The position numbers and the translations under genes were made by a program. Below, piece by piece: positions 8,083 through 17,449 of a stretch of DNA of 64,000 nucleotides (position 1 is the first letter of the stretch; each line of letters begins with the position of its first letter). The notes under the pieces were generated by a model. The model did no database searches. It was given only the letters and a program-made list of their open reading frames with translations, and was not told the origin of the DNA. Source of the DNA: Rosenbergiella gaditana (GTDB lineage: Bacteria; Pseudomonadota; Gammaproteobacteria; Enterobacterales; Enterobacteriaceae); assembly GCF_018494065.1 (NCBI RefSeq), contig NZ_JABBFR010000007.1:94357-158356 (forward strand). Reading direction: 5' to 3'.

Positions 8083-8763
8083 ATGCTGATAAAACAATTC
8101 GACTGCATTCTTTTTGATGCCGATGAGACACTGTTTGAATTCGATGCCTATAAAGGGCTGAACAAGATGTTCGCGCAGCACGGGGTGACGTTCAGCCAAG
8201 AAGATTACCAAGAGTACCAAGCGTTGAATCTGCCATTGTGGACAGCTTACCAACAGCATGAAATTGATGCGGAGCAACTGAAGACCCGACGCTTTGACCC
8301 TTGGGCGAAAGTACTTAATCTGCCTGCTAGCACGCTCAATCAACAATTTTTAGCGTCGATGGCTGAGATCTGTCAGCCTCTTCCCGGCGCTAAGGCTCTA
8401 TTAGACGCGATTGCACCCCACGTCCGTCTTGGGATCATTACCAATGGTTTTACTGACTTACTGCATGCGCGTTTAGCCAGTACCGGACTGGGCCACTATT
8501 TCCAAGTCCTGACTATTTCAGAGCAGTTTGGTCTGGCTAAGCCTGCTCCTGAGATTTTCCAGCATACCTTGGAACAACTGGAAGGTTGCCAAGCCGGGCG
8601 TACGCTAATGGTCGGTGATACACCGGAGTCTGATATCGCGGGTGGAATTAACGCGGGAATGAAAACCTGTTGGTTAGATCATGGCGACAAAACACTTCCA
8701 GAGACCATTAGGCCTGACTGGCAAGTTCCCACTCTTAGCGCGTTACAGGCATTATTAGTGTAG
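8083..8763 (+). CDS. yjjG: Pyrimidine 5'-nucleotidase, HAD family
   Basis: A 226-residue haloacid dehalogenase-fold phosphatase equivalent to YjjG, which dephosphorylates dUMP, UMP and dTMP and acts as a house-cleaning nucleotidase. Motif I is ILFDADETLFEF (nucleophile Asp12 and acid Asp14 by count), motif II is LGIITNGFTD, motif III is the KPAPEIFQ lysine, and motif IV is MVGDTPESDIAGG. A helical cap lies between motifs I and II. The 3' end nearly abuts the convergent ytjB gene (eight bases). In E. coli the next gene on this side is prfC, which is missing here. Confidence 0.92.
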   Translation: MLIKQFDCILFDADETLFEFDAYKGLNKMFAQHGVTFSQEDYQEYQALNLPLWTAYQQHEIDAEQLKTRRFDPWAKVLNLPASTLNQQFLASMAEICQPLPGAKALLDAIAPHVRLGIITNGFTDLLHARLASTGLGHYFQVLTISEQFGLAKPAPEIFQHTLEQLEGCQAGRTLMVGDTPESDIAGGINAGMKTCWLDHGDKTLPETIRPDWQVPTLSALQALLV

Positions 8764-8771
8764 TGCATCGG

Positions 8772-9419
8772 TTACTGACCGTGCTTATCTTTATCATGCC
8801 GTTGGGTGATCGGGCGATGTGCGGTAAGTAAATAGGGCGACTGTTGCCAATGCGTACGTTGGTCTCGTAATAGTGTCCTGGCCAAAATAATACCGATGGC
8901 GAGAGACAGTAATAACATCAAGCGGAGCAAGTTAGTGGTGTTATCCACATGACGCGCTTCGCTGGCTAATGTATGGGTATCCAAGGTGAGCCTTAAATAC
9001 CCTTGAGGACCTTCACGGGTTTGTAGAGGGACCACAAGTTGGCGGGTGGAATAGCTTCCTGTCCGATCTCCCGTTAAGCCTAATCGATTCCGAACACTCA
9101 TCGATTGGCCGCTGTGTGCCAGTCGAGAACCATCGATATCATAGAGAGACACATCGATAACCCGCGGTTGTTGCGCCAAGTGGTTGAGTATTCCGGTTAA
9201 CGCAGGGAGGTCAACCTCATCCTGTGTGAAATAAGGCAGTAAACTGTAAGCCACTTGATTCGCTAATCCCTGAGAGAGCTCTGCAGCTTGTGACGTTTCG
9301 ATTTTCTGGCGGCTAGAACTGAACCATGATGCGCCCTGCATCAATAGCACCATTAAGGCTAAACAGGCTAAAACAATAACTGTTCTATGAAGTTGAATTT
9401 TTATTTTTGGCCTTTGCAT
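8772..9419 (-). CDS. ytjB: Membrane protein YtjB (Smp)
   Basis: A 215-residue inner-membrane protein of the Smp/YtjB family, whose function is unsettled. It has an N-terminal membrane segment (TVIVLACLALMVLLMQGASW), a periplasmic domain of roughly 130 residues, and a second membrane segment (LLRLMLLLSLAIGIILARTLL) near residue 170, followed by a basic cytoplasmic tail. It is divergent from serB, the same arrangement as in E. coli. The family resembles the sensor part of a kinase without the catalytic half. Confidence 0.85.
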   Translation of the reverse strand: MQRPKIKIQLHRTVIVLACLALMVLLMQGASWFSSSRQKIETSQAAELSQGLANQVAYSLLPYFTQDEVDLPALTGILNHLAQQPRVIDVSLYDIDGSRLAHSGQSMSVRNRLGLTGDRTGSYSTRQLVVPLQTREGPQGYLRLTLDTHTLASEARHVDNTTNLLRLMLLLSLAIGIILARTLLRDQRTHWQQSPYLLTAHRPITQRHDKDKHGQ

Positions 9420-9537
9420 GTGAATAGCATCTCATTTTTTTTCATAAATCATCGGCTCAGATGTGGGTTTATGTTGCCATGGCTGGGCCGATCGGGGTAG
9501 CCTTTTGCCGGGTTTTAATGTTTGTTCAGGAGCACCA

Positions 9538-10515
9538 ATGCCAAACCGATTAAGTTGGTCTGATTTACCTACGGATGTTACAGCATGGCCAGGATTGCCG
9601 CTTTCGTTAAATGGGGATGAAGTGATGCCCCTCGATTACCGTGCAGGCCGTAGCGGCTGGCTACTCTTTGGTCGCTCTCTGGATAAACAGTGTTTGACTG
9701 ATTACCAGCAGCAGCTAGACGGTGCTTTAGTGTTAGTCAGTGCTTGGACCGTCGGCGATTATACGGTATTGAGGTTGGCCGGGTCACTCACCGCTGAAGC
9801 CCGTAAAGTAGCTTATCAGTTCCAACTTGACGTTGCGGCCCTAGGTCAACTCCCTGAATTACAACAACCTGGTTTGCTGGTGATGGATATGGATTCTACG
9901 GCAATTGAGATTGAGTGTATTGATGAAATTGCCATTTTAGCAGGTTGCGGGGAAAAAGTGGCAGAGGTCACTGAAAAGGCGATGCGCGGTGAGCTTGATT
10001 TTCAACAAAGCTTACGTGAACGTGTTGCACAGCTAGCAGGTGCTGATGAGGCGATTTTACAACAGGTTCTTGATCGCTTGCCACTGATGCCAGGCCTTGA
10101 ATTACTGGTGAACACCTTACACTCGCGCGGGTGGCAAGTTGCCATTGCTTCCGGTGGTTTTACCTTCTTTGCTGACTATTTAAAACAAAAATTAAAACTC
10201 AGCGCAGTAGCTGCTAATCAGCTCGAGATCGTTAACGGAAAACTCACGGGTGAGGTACTAGGGGATATTGTCGACGCAAAATACAAAGCGACCTTCCTCG
10301 AAAAATTAGCGGCTCGCTATGAGCTCCCTCGGTCACAAACTGTCGCGATTGGCGACGGTGCGAATGATTTAGTGATGATTCAAGCTGCGGGATTAGGTAT
10401 TGCTTATCATGCTAAGCCGAAAGTGAACGAGAAAAGTGAAGTTGCTATTCGTTTTGCTGATTTGACTGGGGTGTTGTGTATCCTCACCGGTAGCCTTAAC
10501 CATGAATCACGCTAA
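9538..10515 (+). CDS. serB: Phosphoserine phosphatase
   Basis: Catalyses the last step of serine synthesis, phosphoserine to serine. The protein is 325 residues from the ATG at 9538, which has AGGAG eight bases upstream and aligns with the E. coli start; a longer frame from a GTG at 9463 exists but is not needed. The N-terminal ACT-like segment is followed by the HAD domain: LLVMDMDSTAIEIECIDE (nucleophile DxDST), VAIASGGFTFFADYL (motif II), a KLKLSAVAANQLEI stretch, and VAIGDGANDLVMIQAAG (motif IV). radA follows after 13 bases, so serB-radA-nadR probably share a transcript. Confidence 0.96.
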   Translation: MPNRLSWSDLPTDVTAWPGLPLSLNGDEVMPLDYRAGRSGWLLFGRSLDKQCLTDYQQQLDGALVLVSAWTVGDYTVLRLAGSLTAEARKVAYQFQLDVAALGQLPELQQPGLLVMDMDSTAIEIECIDEIAILAGCGEKVAEVTEKAMRGELDFQQSLRERVAQLAGADEAILQQVLDRLPLMPGLELLVNTLHSRGWQVAIASGGFTFFADYLKQKLKLSAVAANQLEIVNGKLTGEVLGDIVDAKYKATFLEKLAARYELPRSQTVAIGDGANDLVMIQAAGLGIAYHAKPKVNEKSEVAIRFADLTGVLCILTGSLNHESR

Positions 10516-10528
10516 TTAAGGAGTCATT

Positions 10529-11914
10529 TTGGCTAAAGCAGCAAAACGTGCCTTTGTCTGTAACGAGTGTGGCGCAGACTATCCTCGTTGGCAGGGACAG
10601 TGTAGTGCCTGCCATGCGTGGAATACTATTACTGAAGTACGGCTGGCCGCTTCGCCGACTGTGGCAAGAAATGAGCGTTTATCTGGGTATGCGGGTAGCA
10701 CGGGTAAGAGCAAGGTACAAAAACTCTCTGAGATAAGCCTTGAAGCGTTACCGCGTTTTTCCACCGGCTTCAAAGAGTTTGACCGCGTACTGGGCGGCGG
10801 TGTCGTGCCTGGCAGTGCCATTCTGATTGGTGGAAGCCCTGGTGCCGGTAAATCAACGTTATTGCTGCAGACGCTCTGTAAACTGTCCGAGCAGATGAAA
10901 ACACTCTACGTGACCGGTGAAGAGTCATTGCAACAAGTTGCGATGCGTGCGCACCGTCTTGGCTTACCGACGACACACCTGAATATGCTTTCAGAAACTA
11001 GCATCGAAGAGATCTGCCAAATTGCCGAGACAGAAACGCCACAATTAATGGTTATCGACTCGATCCAAGTGATGCATATGGCGGATGTACAATCTTCTCC
11101 AGGAAGTGTTGCGCAAGTCCGCGAAACGGCTGCTTACTTAACTCGTTTTGCCAAGACCCGTAATGTCGCCATCGTGATGGTCGGCCACGTGACCAAAGAT
11201 GGTTCGTTGGCCGGTCCCAAAGTGCTGGAACACTGTATCGACTGTTCTGTATTACTGGATGGAGATACGGACTCCCGTTTTCGTACCTTACGCAGTCACA
11301 AAAACCGTTTTGGTGCGGTGAACGAACTGGGTGTCTTCGCGATGACCGAGCAGGGGATGCGAGAAGTGAGTAACCCTTCAGCGATCTTCTTGTCACGGGG
11401 CGATGAGGTGACACCGGGAAGTTCTGTCATGGTGGTATGGGAAGGTACACGTCCTCTGCTGGTGGAAATTCAGGCATTAGTAGACCATTCGTTAATGGGG
11501 AATCCTCGTCGTGTTGCGGTGGGGCTCGAACAGAATCGATTAGCGATTCTGTTGGCAGTGCTGCATCGTCATGGTGGATTGCAGATGGCCGATCAAGATG
11601 TGTTTGTTAATGTGGTAGGCGGGGTAAAAGTCACTGAGACCAGCGCCGATTTGGCGTTACTGTTAGCAATGGTCTCCAGCTTACGTGACCGGGCTTTACC
11701 GCAAGATTTGGTCATATTTGGTGAAGTCGGGCTTGCAGGAGAAATCCGCCCTGTACCGAGTGGCCAAGAACGTATCTCCGAGGCGAGTAAACATGGCTTT
11801 ACTCGGGCTATCGTGCCAGCAGCTAATGCACCTAAAAATCTACCCAGCGGTATGAAAGTTTATCCAGTCAAAAAATTAGCGGATGCGTTAGCGATATTTG
11901 ATGAATTAACCTAA
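10529..11914 (+). CDS. radA: DNA repair and recombination ATPase RadA (Sms)
   Basis: A RecA-like, Lon-related protein that drives branch migration and processing of recombination intermediates. The 461 residues contain an N-terminal C4 zinc finger (CNECGADYPRWQGQCSACH), a Walker A (GGSPGAGKSTLLLQ) near residue 105, the RadA-specific KNRFG motif near 258, and a C-terminal Lon-protease-like domain (VFNVVGGVKVTETSADLALL region without proteolytic residues). The start codon is TTG, fixed by AAGGAG seven bases upstream and by alignment to MAKAAKRAFVCNEC. It sits between serB and nadR, as in E. coli. Confidence 0.96.
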   Translation: MAKAAKRAFVCNECGADYPRWQGQCSACHAWNTITEVRLAASPTVARNERLSGYAGSTGKSKVQKLSEISLEALPRFSTGFKEFDRVLGGGVVPGSAILIGGSPGAGKSTLLLQTLCKLSEQMKTLYVTGEESLQQVAMRAHRLGLPTTHLNMLSETSIEEICQIAETETPQLMVIDSIQVMHMADVQSSPGSVAQVRETAAYLTRFAKTRNVAIVMVGHVTKDGSLAGPKVLEHCIDCSVLLDGDTDSRFRTLRSHKNRFGAVNELGVFAMTEQGMREVSNPSAIFLSRGDEVTPGSSVMVVWEGTRPLLVEIQALVDHSLMGNPRRVAVGLEQNRLAILLAVLHRHGGLQMADQDVFVNVVGGVKVTETSADLALLLAMVSSLRDRALPQDLVIFGEVGLAGEIRPVPSGQERISEASKHGFTRAIVPAANAPKNLPSGMKVYPVKKLADALAIFDELT

Positions 11915-11957
11915 CGTTTTACTTAGTCAGGGCATTAAGCACTCAGGAACTGGCGTG

Positions 11958-13223
11958 ATGCAAAATTATGATTATCTGAAACTCGCGATACAGCAAAAAG
12001 GCATCACTCTGCAGCAGGTTGCCGAGGCTTGTGAAATGACTAAGGGCTACCTCAGTCAGTTATTAAATCAGAAAATAAAAAACCCGAGTGCCTCGAAACT
12101 GGAGGCGCTGCATCATTTTCTGGGGCTGGACTATCCTTACCGGCAAAAAGTTGTTGGGGTTGTTTTCGGTAAGTTTTACCCTTTACACACTGGGCATATT
12201 TACCTTATTCAGCGGGCGAGCAGTCAGGTTGATGAACTGCATATTATTATGGGACATGATGAACCTCGTGATCGGCAACTCTTTGAAGAGAGTGCTATGT
12301 CCGAACAACCGACGACGGCTGATCGGTTGCGTTGGTTACTCCAGACCTTTAAATACCAAAAAAATATTCGTATTCACTCCTTTAATGAGGAGGGCGTCGA
12401 ACCCTACCCCCATGGTTGGGATATCTGGAGCCAAGAGATCAGCGCCTTTATGGCGGAAAAACAGATCCATGCCCAGCGTATTTACACCAGCGAACAAGAT
12501 GATGCTGAGATGTTTGAACGCTACCTTAGGATTGAAACGATCGTTGTCGATGCGCAGCGATCGTTTATCAATATTAGCGGTCGTCAGATACGTCAAGATC
12601 CTTTCCGGTATTGGGACTATATCCCGACAGAAGTGAAGCCATTTTTTGTCCGTAAGGTGGCACTACTGGGTGGTGAATCGAGCGGTAAGTCAACGCTCGT
12701 GAATAAACTTGCGAATATCTTTAATACCACGAGTGCGTGGGAGTATGGACGTGACTATGTCTTCTCTCAGTTGGGTGGGGATGAGATGGCGCTTCAATAT
12801 TCTGACTACGATAAAATTGCACTAGGGCAGGCGCAATACATCGATTTTGCAGTAAAATATGCCAATAAAGTCGCCTTTATTGATACCGACTTTGTGACGA
12901 CTCAAGCGTTTTGTTTAAAGTATGAAGGAAAGGCTCACCCTTTTGTGCAGGCGCTCATTGCGGAATATCGGTTCGATCTGGTGATCCTGTTAGAAAATAA
13001 TGTGCCTTGGGTGGCGGATGGGCTGCGAAGCCTAGGCAGTTCTGTCGATCGTAAAGAGTTTCAATTATTACTGAGTGACCTGCTAGAGCAGAACGGTATT
13101 CCCTTTGTACAGGTGAAAGAAAACGATTATGACAGTCGCTTTCTACGTTGTATTGAGCTTGTCGAGCAGGTGTTACTTAAATCGGCGTCTCCATTTCATC
13201 ACGACCAGCTCAACCCGATATAA
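11958..13223 (+). CDS. nadR: NadR: NAD repressor, NMN adenylyltransferase and ribosylnicotinamide kinase
   Basis: A 421-residue trifunctional protein. Residues 1-60 form a Cro-type helix-turn-helix (TLQQVAEACEMTKGYLSQLL) that represses NAD synthesis genes. Residues 65-225 form the adenylyltransferase domain, with the nucleotide-binding GKFYPLHTGHIY and ISGRQIR motifs. From 230 on is the nicotinamide-riboside kinase domain, with Walker A GGESSGKSTLVNK and IDTDFVTTQAF. It is present in full, which is the enterobacterial form rather than the HTH-less form of Pasteurellaceae. The ATG at 11958 aligns with E. coli; a GTG one codon earlier is in frame. Confidence 0.96.
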   Translation: MQNYDYLKLAIQQKGITLQQVAEACEMTKGYLSQLLNQKIKNPSASKLEALHHFLGLDYPYRQKVVGVVFGKFYPLHTGHIYLIQRASSQVDELHIIMGHDEPRDRQLFEESAMSEQPTTADRLRWLLQTFKYQKNIRIHSFNEEGVEPYPHGWDIWSQEISAFMAEKQIHAQRIYTSEQDDAEMFERYLRIETIVVDAQRSFINISGRQIRQDPFRYWDYIPTEVKPFFVRKVALLGGESSGKSTLVNKLANIFNTTSAWEYGRDYVFSQLGGDEMALQYSDYDKIALGQAQYIDFAVKYANKVAFIDTDFVTTQAFCLKYEGKAHPFVQALIAEYRFDLVILLENNVPWVADGLRSLGSSVDRKEFQLLLSDLLEQNGIPFVQVKENDYDSRFLRCIELVEQVLLKSASPFHHDQLNPI

Positions 13224-13300
13224 TAAAGGCAATACTCGATTTAGATAGAATTTAATCACTCGGGGTTAAAGTAGGACTTTGACTCCATGGAGGAAAGTAG

Positions 13301-13585
13301 ATGGGTTATCAACGGATTATTTTGGTGGTGTTAACGGTAGCCATAGTCAGTGGGTGTACACCTAAGATTACTCCGCTATCGGAAGATACTTACTTAGTTA
13401 AGTGTCAGCAAATGTTCGGGAAAATGGCGGACTGTGTGGCTTTAGCAAAAAAACAGTGTCCAATGGGATATGATGTGATCAGCGCCAAGGATGAAACGTC
13501 ATTCGGGACCAGTTTGGATAAAAATAATAGTGTGCCCTACGTCGGGGGGGTAAAGCGTTCAATGTTAGTTAAATGTTGGCGGTGA
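13301..13585 (+). CDS. Small lipoprotein of unknown function
   Basis: A 94-residue protein with a clear lipoprotein signal: a short basic start, a hydrophobic core (IILVVLTVAIVSGC) and a lipobox VSGC, so the mature chain would begin at Cys19. The mature part has four further cysteines, in the pattern LVKCQQMFGKMADCVALAKKQC...VKC, which probably form disulfides, followed by a GYDVISAKDE segment. GGAGGAAAG precedes the ATG by about four bases. It is an insertion relative to E. coli, where ettA is directly next to nadR. I do not recognise a functional assignment; the cysteine-rich pattern resembles small conserved lipoproteins of other gamma-proteobacteria. Confidence 0.75.
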   Translation: MGYQRIILVVLTVAIVSGCTPKITPLSEDTYLVKCQQMFGKMADCVALAKKQCPMGYDVISAKDETSFGTSLDKNNSVPYVGGVKRSMLVKCWR

Positions 13586-13593
13586 ATGGCAAA

Positions 13594-13614
13594 GAGAGCC
13601 GACCCGCGGCTCTC
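13594..13614. terminator. Bidirectional hairpin between the lipoprotein gene and ettA
   Basis: GAGAGCCG/CGGCTCTC stem of eight pairs with a five-base loop, centred between two convergent genes. T-tracts are weak on both sides. Confidence 0.6.
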
Positions 13615-13626
13615 TTAATATGAACG

Positions 13627-15294
13627 TTATTTGCTCATTTTCTTGTATTTCATACGCTTTGGTTCAAGCGCTTCATGGCCTAATGTGCGTTTACGGTAGT
13701 CTTCGTACTCGCTAAAGTTTCCTTCAAAGAACGTCACATTACCTTCATCTTGATAATCAAGAATATGGGTCGCGATTCTGTCGAGGAACCAACGGTCGTG
13801 CGAGATAACCATGGCACAACCTGGGAACTCTAATAGGGCATTTTCCAAGGCGCGCAGGGTTTCAATATCCAAATCGTTGGTAGGCTCATCAAGTAGTAAT
13901 AAGTTACCGCCAACTTGTAATAATTTAGCTAAATGTAAACGGCCTCGTTCGCCTCCGGAGAGCTCACCGACGCGTTTTCCTTGATCGGTCCCTTTAAAGT
14001 TAAAGCGTCCGACGTAAGCGCGGCTTGGCATCTCGAAGTTACCGATACGCATAATATCTTGGCCGCCAGAAACTTCTTCCCACACGGTTTTACTATTATC
14101 CATCGCATCACGGAACTGATCGACCGAAGCCAGTTTCACCGTTTCACCTAGCATGATCTCACCGGAGTCAGGTTGTTCTTGACCCGATAGCATACGGAAT
14201 AGAGTTGATTTACCCGCACCATTGGCACCGATGATACCGACAATCGCCCCTTTCGGAATCGAAAAAGAGAGATTATCAATAAGAACGCGATCACCGTAAG
14301 ATTTGGTTAGGTTATTCACCTCAACGACTTTATCGCCCAAACGCGCTCCAGGTGGGATAAAGAGTTCGCTGGTTTCATTACGTTTTTGGTACTCGACGCT
14401 ATTGAGTTCGTCAAAGCGGGCAAGACGTGCTTTACCTTTTGATTGACGACCTTTAGTTCCTTGACGTACCCATTCCAGCTCTTTTTCAATCGATTTACGG
14501 CGTGCCGCTTCAGCGGAAGCTTCTTGTGCTAAGCGTTGATCTTTTTGCTCTAACCAAGAAGAGTAGTTGCCTTCCCATGGGATCCCTTCGCCACGGTCAA
14601 GTTCTAAGATCCAGCCTGCGACATTATCAAGGAAGTAACGGTCGTGCGTGATCGCCACAACGGTACCTTCAAAGTCGTGCAGGAAGCGTTCAAGCCAGGC
14701 AACAGATTCTGCATCAAGGTGGTTAGTTGGCTCATCAAGCAGCAACATATCCGGTTTTTCAAGCAGCAGTCGACAGAGTGCCACACGACGACGCTCACCC
14801 CCAGAAAGATTGGCGACTTTAGCGTCCCATTCTGGTAAACGTAGTGCATCGGCTGCACGCTCTAATTGCGTGTTAAGATTGTGACCATCATGGGTTTGAA
14901 TGATTTCTTCCAAACGACCTTGTTCAGCGGCTAATTTATCGAAATCGGCCTCAGGTTCAGCGTAAAGTGCATAAACTTCATCAAGGCGTTTTAGCGCACC
15001 GACAACCTCAGAAAGTGCCTCTTCGATCGACTCTCGTACGGTATGCTCTGGGTTAAGTTGAGGCTCTTGAGGCAGGTAGCCGATTTTTATACCGGGTTGC
15101 GGTCTTGCTTCGCCCTCGATATCTTTATCGATGCCGGCCATAATGCGTAATAGCGTAGATTTTCCTGCGCCGTTAAGACCAAGTACGCCAATTTTTGCCC
15201 CTGGGAAGAAGCTAAGAGAAATATTTTTTAAAATATGTCGTTTGGGAGGAACAACTTTCCCCACACGGTGCATACTGTATACGAATTGCGCCAC
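13627..15294 (-). CDS. ettA: Energy-dependent translational throttle EttA, ABC-F ATPase
   Basis: A 555-residue ABC-F protein that binds the ribosomal E site and gates entry into the elongation cycle according to the ATP/ADP ratio. It has two ATPase domains, each with Walker A (GLNGAGKSTLLR near residue 40 and GANGAGKSTLFR near 358) and the ABC signature (LSGGERRRVALCR and LSGGERGRLHLAK), with DEPTNHLD and DEPTNDLD Walker B regions. Between them is the charged interdomain linker, which includes KGRQSKGKARLARF. No membrane segments are present, consistent with a translation factor and not a transporter. It is divergent from slt. Confidence 0.96.
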   Translation of the reverse strand: MAQFVYSMHRVGKVVPPKRHILKNISLSFFPGAKIGVLGLNGAGKSTLLRIMAGIDKDIEGEARPQPGIKIGYLPQEPQLNPEHTVRESIEEALSEVVGALKRLDEVYALYAEPEADFDKLAAEQGRLEEIIQTHDGHNLNTQLERAADALRLPEWDAKVANLSGGERRRVALCRLLLEKPDMLLLDEPTNHLDAESVAWLERFLHDFEGTVVAITHDRYFLDNVAGWILELDRGEGIPWEGNYSSWLEQKDQRLAQEASAEAARRKSIEKELEWVRQGTKGRQSKGKARLARFDELNSVEYQKRNETSELFIPPGARLGDKVVEVNNLTKSYGDRVLIDNLSFSIPKGAIVGIIGANGAGKSTLFRMLSGQEQPDSGEIMLGETVKLASVDQFRDAMDNSKTVWEEVSGGQDIMRIGNFEMPSRAYVGRFNFKGTDQGKRVGELSGGERGRLHLAKLLQVGGNLLLLDEPTNDLDIETLRALENALLEFPGCAMVISHDRWFLDRIATHILDYQDEGNVTFFEGNFSEYEDYRKRTLGHEALEPKRMKYKKMSK

Positions 15295-15483
15295 GAGATA
15301 GGCCTCTTAGTAGTCGTTAAACGTGTTATTTGCGGAGAAGTGTATCTGTTTTCACGGCATATTCACAGCAACAGCTAAGAGGAAAGGACTATAATCGAAA
15401 GGGCTAACAGGAAAGCTGAACGAAGTATTGGAAACATGTTAGCGTAATGAACTCTTCACTATGGCGACGATAAGGGGTAAAAC

Positions 15484-17403
15484 GTGGCAGATTGGAAGCA
15501 TTGGGTGGTAGGAGTATGTCTTACCACAGTGAGTTGCGTGGCATTTGCGGACTCATTACAGGAGCAGCGCCAGCGTTATAGCCAAATACGTCAAGCGTGG
15601 GATGCTAAGCAAATGGATGTGGTGGCACAGTTAATGCCAACGCTACAAGAGTACCCACTTTATCCCTATCTTGAATACCGCCAACTTTCCCAAGATCTTA
15701 GTCAAGATACGGCGCTGGGAATCAATAACTTTGTGAATCGTTATCCTACTCTACCTGCTGGTAAAAGCCTGAAAAATCAATTTGTCAGTGAGCTTGCACG
15801 CCGTGATGATTGGCAAGGCTTACTCAGTTTTAGTCCGCAAGAGCCCCCTACGACTCAAGCCAAATGTAACTGGTATTACGCGAATTATGCCACAGGACAT
15901 CAGCGTCTTGCTTGGCAAGGGGCTAAATCCATCTGGATGACTGGACGCTCATTACCCGGTGGTTGTGATCGGCTCTTTACAGCATGGCAGAATAGCGGCG
16001 ATTTTAGTGCCGACCAGATACTGACTCGTCTTTTGCTTTCATTTAAAGCAGGGAACGACCGCCTGACGAATCAACTTATTGCTCAGTTACCTTCTGACTA
16101 CGATACGCTGAGTACCGCGCTAAGAGCCTTGCAGAATTCTTCGCAGGGGGTACTCACCTTTGCTCAAAGTGTTTCACCGACCGACTTTAGCCGTAAAATT
16201 ACCGTCCTTGCCTTCAATCGTTTAGCGCGTGATAACACTGATCAAGCACAGTCGATGATCCCGCAGTTGGCCTCGGCACAAAAGATGGACGAATCAGACA
16301 CGCAAGCGTTAAAAGAGGCTGTGGCTTGGCAATTAATGTCGACCGAGACGACTTCAACACAGCAAAACTGGCGTGATGAAGTAGTGATGGACAGTGAGTC
16401 CGAAACGTTACTCGAAAGACGTATCCGTCTAGCCTTGAGCCAAAGCGATCGTCGCGGCTTGAACACGTGGATCGCTCGCTTACCGGTTGAAGCAAAGCAG
16501 AAAGATGAATGGCAATATTGGCAGGCCGATCTACTGCTCGAAAGAGGGCGTAAATCGGAAGCTGATGAGATATTGCACCAACTTATGCGCCAGCGCGGTT
16601 TTTATGCCATGGTCGCTGCACAGCGCCTAGGCGAAGACTATTCATTGCAAGTGGATAAAGCCCCCGAGGCGGATAGCTCAGTGACTGAGGGGCCTGAAAT
16701 AGCAAGGATCCGCGAGCTAATGTATTGGAATCTTGATAACTTAGCGCGTAGCGAGTGGGCGAGTTTAATTCGTAGCAAAAGTGTGAGCCAACAGCAGATG
16801 TTAGCGAGCTATGCCAACTCACAAGATTGGTGGGATCTAAGCGTACAGGCTACTATTACCGCGAAAATGTGGAATAGTCTTAAAGAGCGCTTCCCGATTG
16901 CTTGGCAGACTTATTTCAAGCGGTATGCTTCCGGCAAAGCGATTCCGACCACCTTCGCGATGGCAATTTCCCGACAAGAGAGTGCGTGGAATCCTAAAAT
17001 TCAGTCGCCAGTGGGGGCCACAGGCTTAATGCAGATTATGCCGGGAACGGCTACCCATACGGTTAAAATGTATGAGATCTCGGACTATAGTAATAGTAGC
17101 CAACTGCTTGATCCTGAGATGAATATTCAGATTGGTATGCAATATTTGGATTATGTCTACCGTCAATTTGATAATAACCGGATTCTGGCGGCAGGCGCCT
17201 ATAATGCTGGACCAGGCAGGATTAATCGCTGGTTATCTGCCAGTCAGGGACGATTGGACCCAGTAGCCTTTATCGAAACGATCCCTTTCTCTGAAACAAG
17301 AAATTACGTTAAAAATGTCCTCTCTTATGACGCTTATTATCGTTATTTAATGGGATCGCCCGATAAAATCTTCGCAGACAGTGAGTGGAATCGACGTTAC
17401 TGA
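15484..17403 (+). CDS. slt: Soluble lytic murein transglycosylase Slt70
   Basis: A periplasmic enzyme that cleaves the beta-1,4 bond of peptidoglycan with formation of 1,6-anhydromuramyl ends. The 639 residues start at a GTG preceded by AAGGGG. A signal peptide occupies about residues 1-22, ending in VAFA-DS. A long alpha-helical superhelix (U and L domains) follows. The C-terminal lysozyme-like domain contains [14 protein letters not shown], with the catalytic Glu, then [10 protein letters not shown] and [15 protein letters not shown]. The stop codon lies 11 bases before the trpR operator, so the trpR promoter must overlap the slt 3' coding end. Confidence 0.96.
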   Translation: MADWKHWVVGVCLTTVSCVAFADSLQEQRQRYSQIRQAWDAKQMDVVAQLMPTLQEYPLYPYLEYRQLSQDLSQDTALGINNFVNRYPTLPAGKSLKNQFVSELARRDDWQGLLSFSPQEPPTTQAKCNWYYANYATGHQRLAWQGAKSIWMTGRSLPGGCDRLFTAWQNSGDFSADQILTRLLLSFKAGNDRLTNQLIAQLPSDYDTLSTALRALQNSSQGVLTFAQSVSPTDFSRKITVLAFNRLARDNTDQAQSMIPQLASAQKMDESDTQALKEAVAWQLMSTETTSTQQNWRDEVVMDSESETLLERRIRLALSQSDRRGLNTWIARLPVEAKQKDEWQYWQADLLLERGRKSEADEILHQLMRQRGFYAMVAAQRLGEDYSLQVDKAPEADSSVTEGPEIARIRELMYWNLDNLARSEWASLIRSKSVSQQQMLASYANSQDWWDLSVQATITAKMWNSLKERFPIAWQTYFKRYASGKAIPTTFAMAISRQESAWNPKIQSPVGATGLMQIMPGTATHTVKMYEISDYSNSSQLLDPEMNIQIGMQYLDYVYRQFDNNRILAAGAYNAGPGRINRWLSASQGRLDPVAFIETIPFSETRNYVKNVLSYDAYYRYLMGSPDKIFADSEWNRRY

Positions 17404-17413
17404 GTATGCTATG

Positions 17414-17441
17414 CTTCCGTACTCGTTAATGAGTACGGAAG
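17414..17441 (+). promoter_or_regulatory. TrpR operator controlling trpR
   Basis: A 28-base palindrome with perfect 11-base arms (CTTCCGTACTC and GAGTACGGAAG) around GTTAAT, with only one non-palindromic pair. The central GTACTC-GTTAAT-GAGTAC matches known TrpR operators, particularly the trpR operator of E. coli. It lies between the slt stop and the trpR start. Its right arm also supplies the GGAAG ribosome site of trpR, so repressor binding and translation signals share the same bases. Confidence 0.88.
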
Positions 17442-17449
17442 CCATGCTG

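Noticed and set aside
11052..11414. 120-codon frame antisense to radA
   Set aside because: Lies wholly within a conserved gene, arginine/serine/proline-rich composition typical of an antisense shadow.
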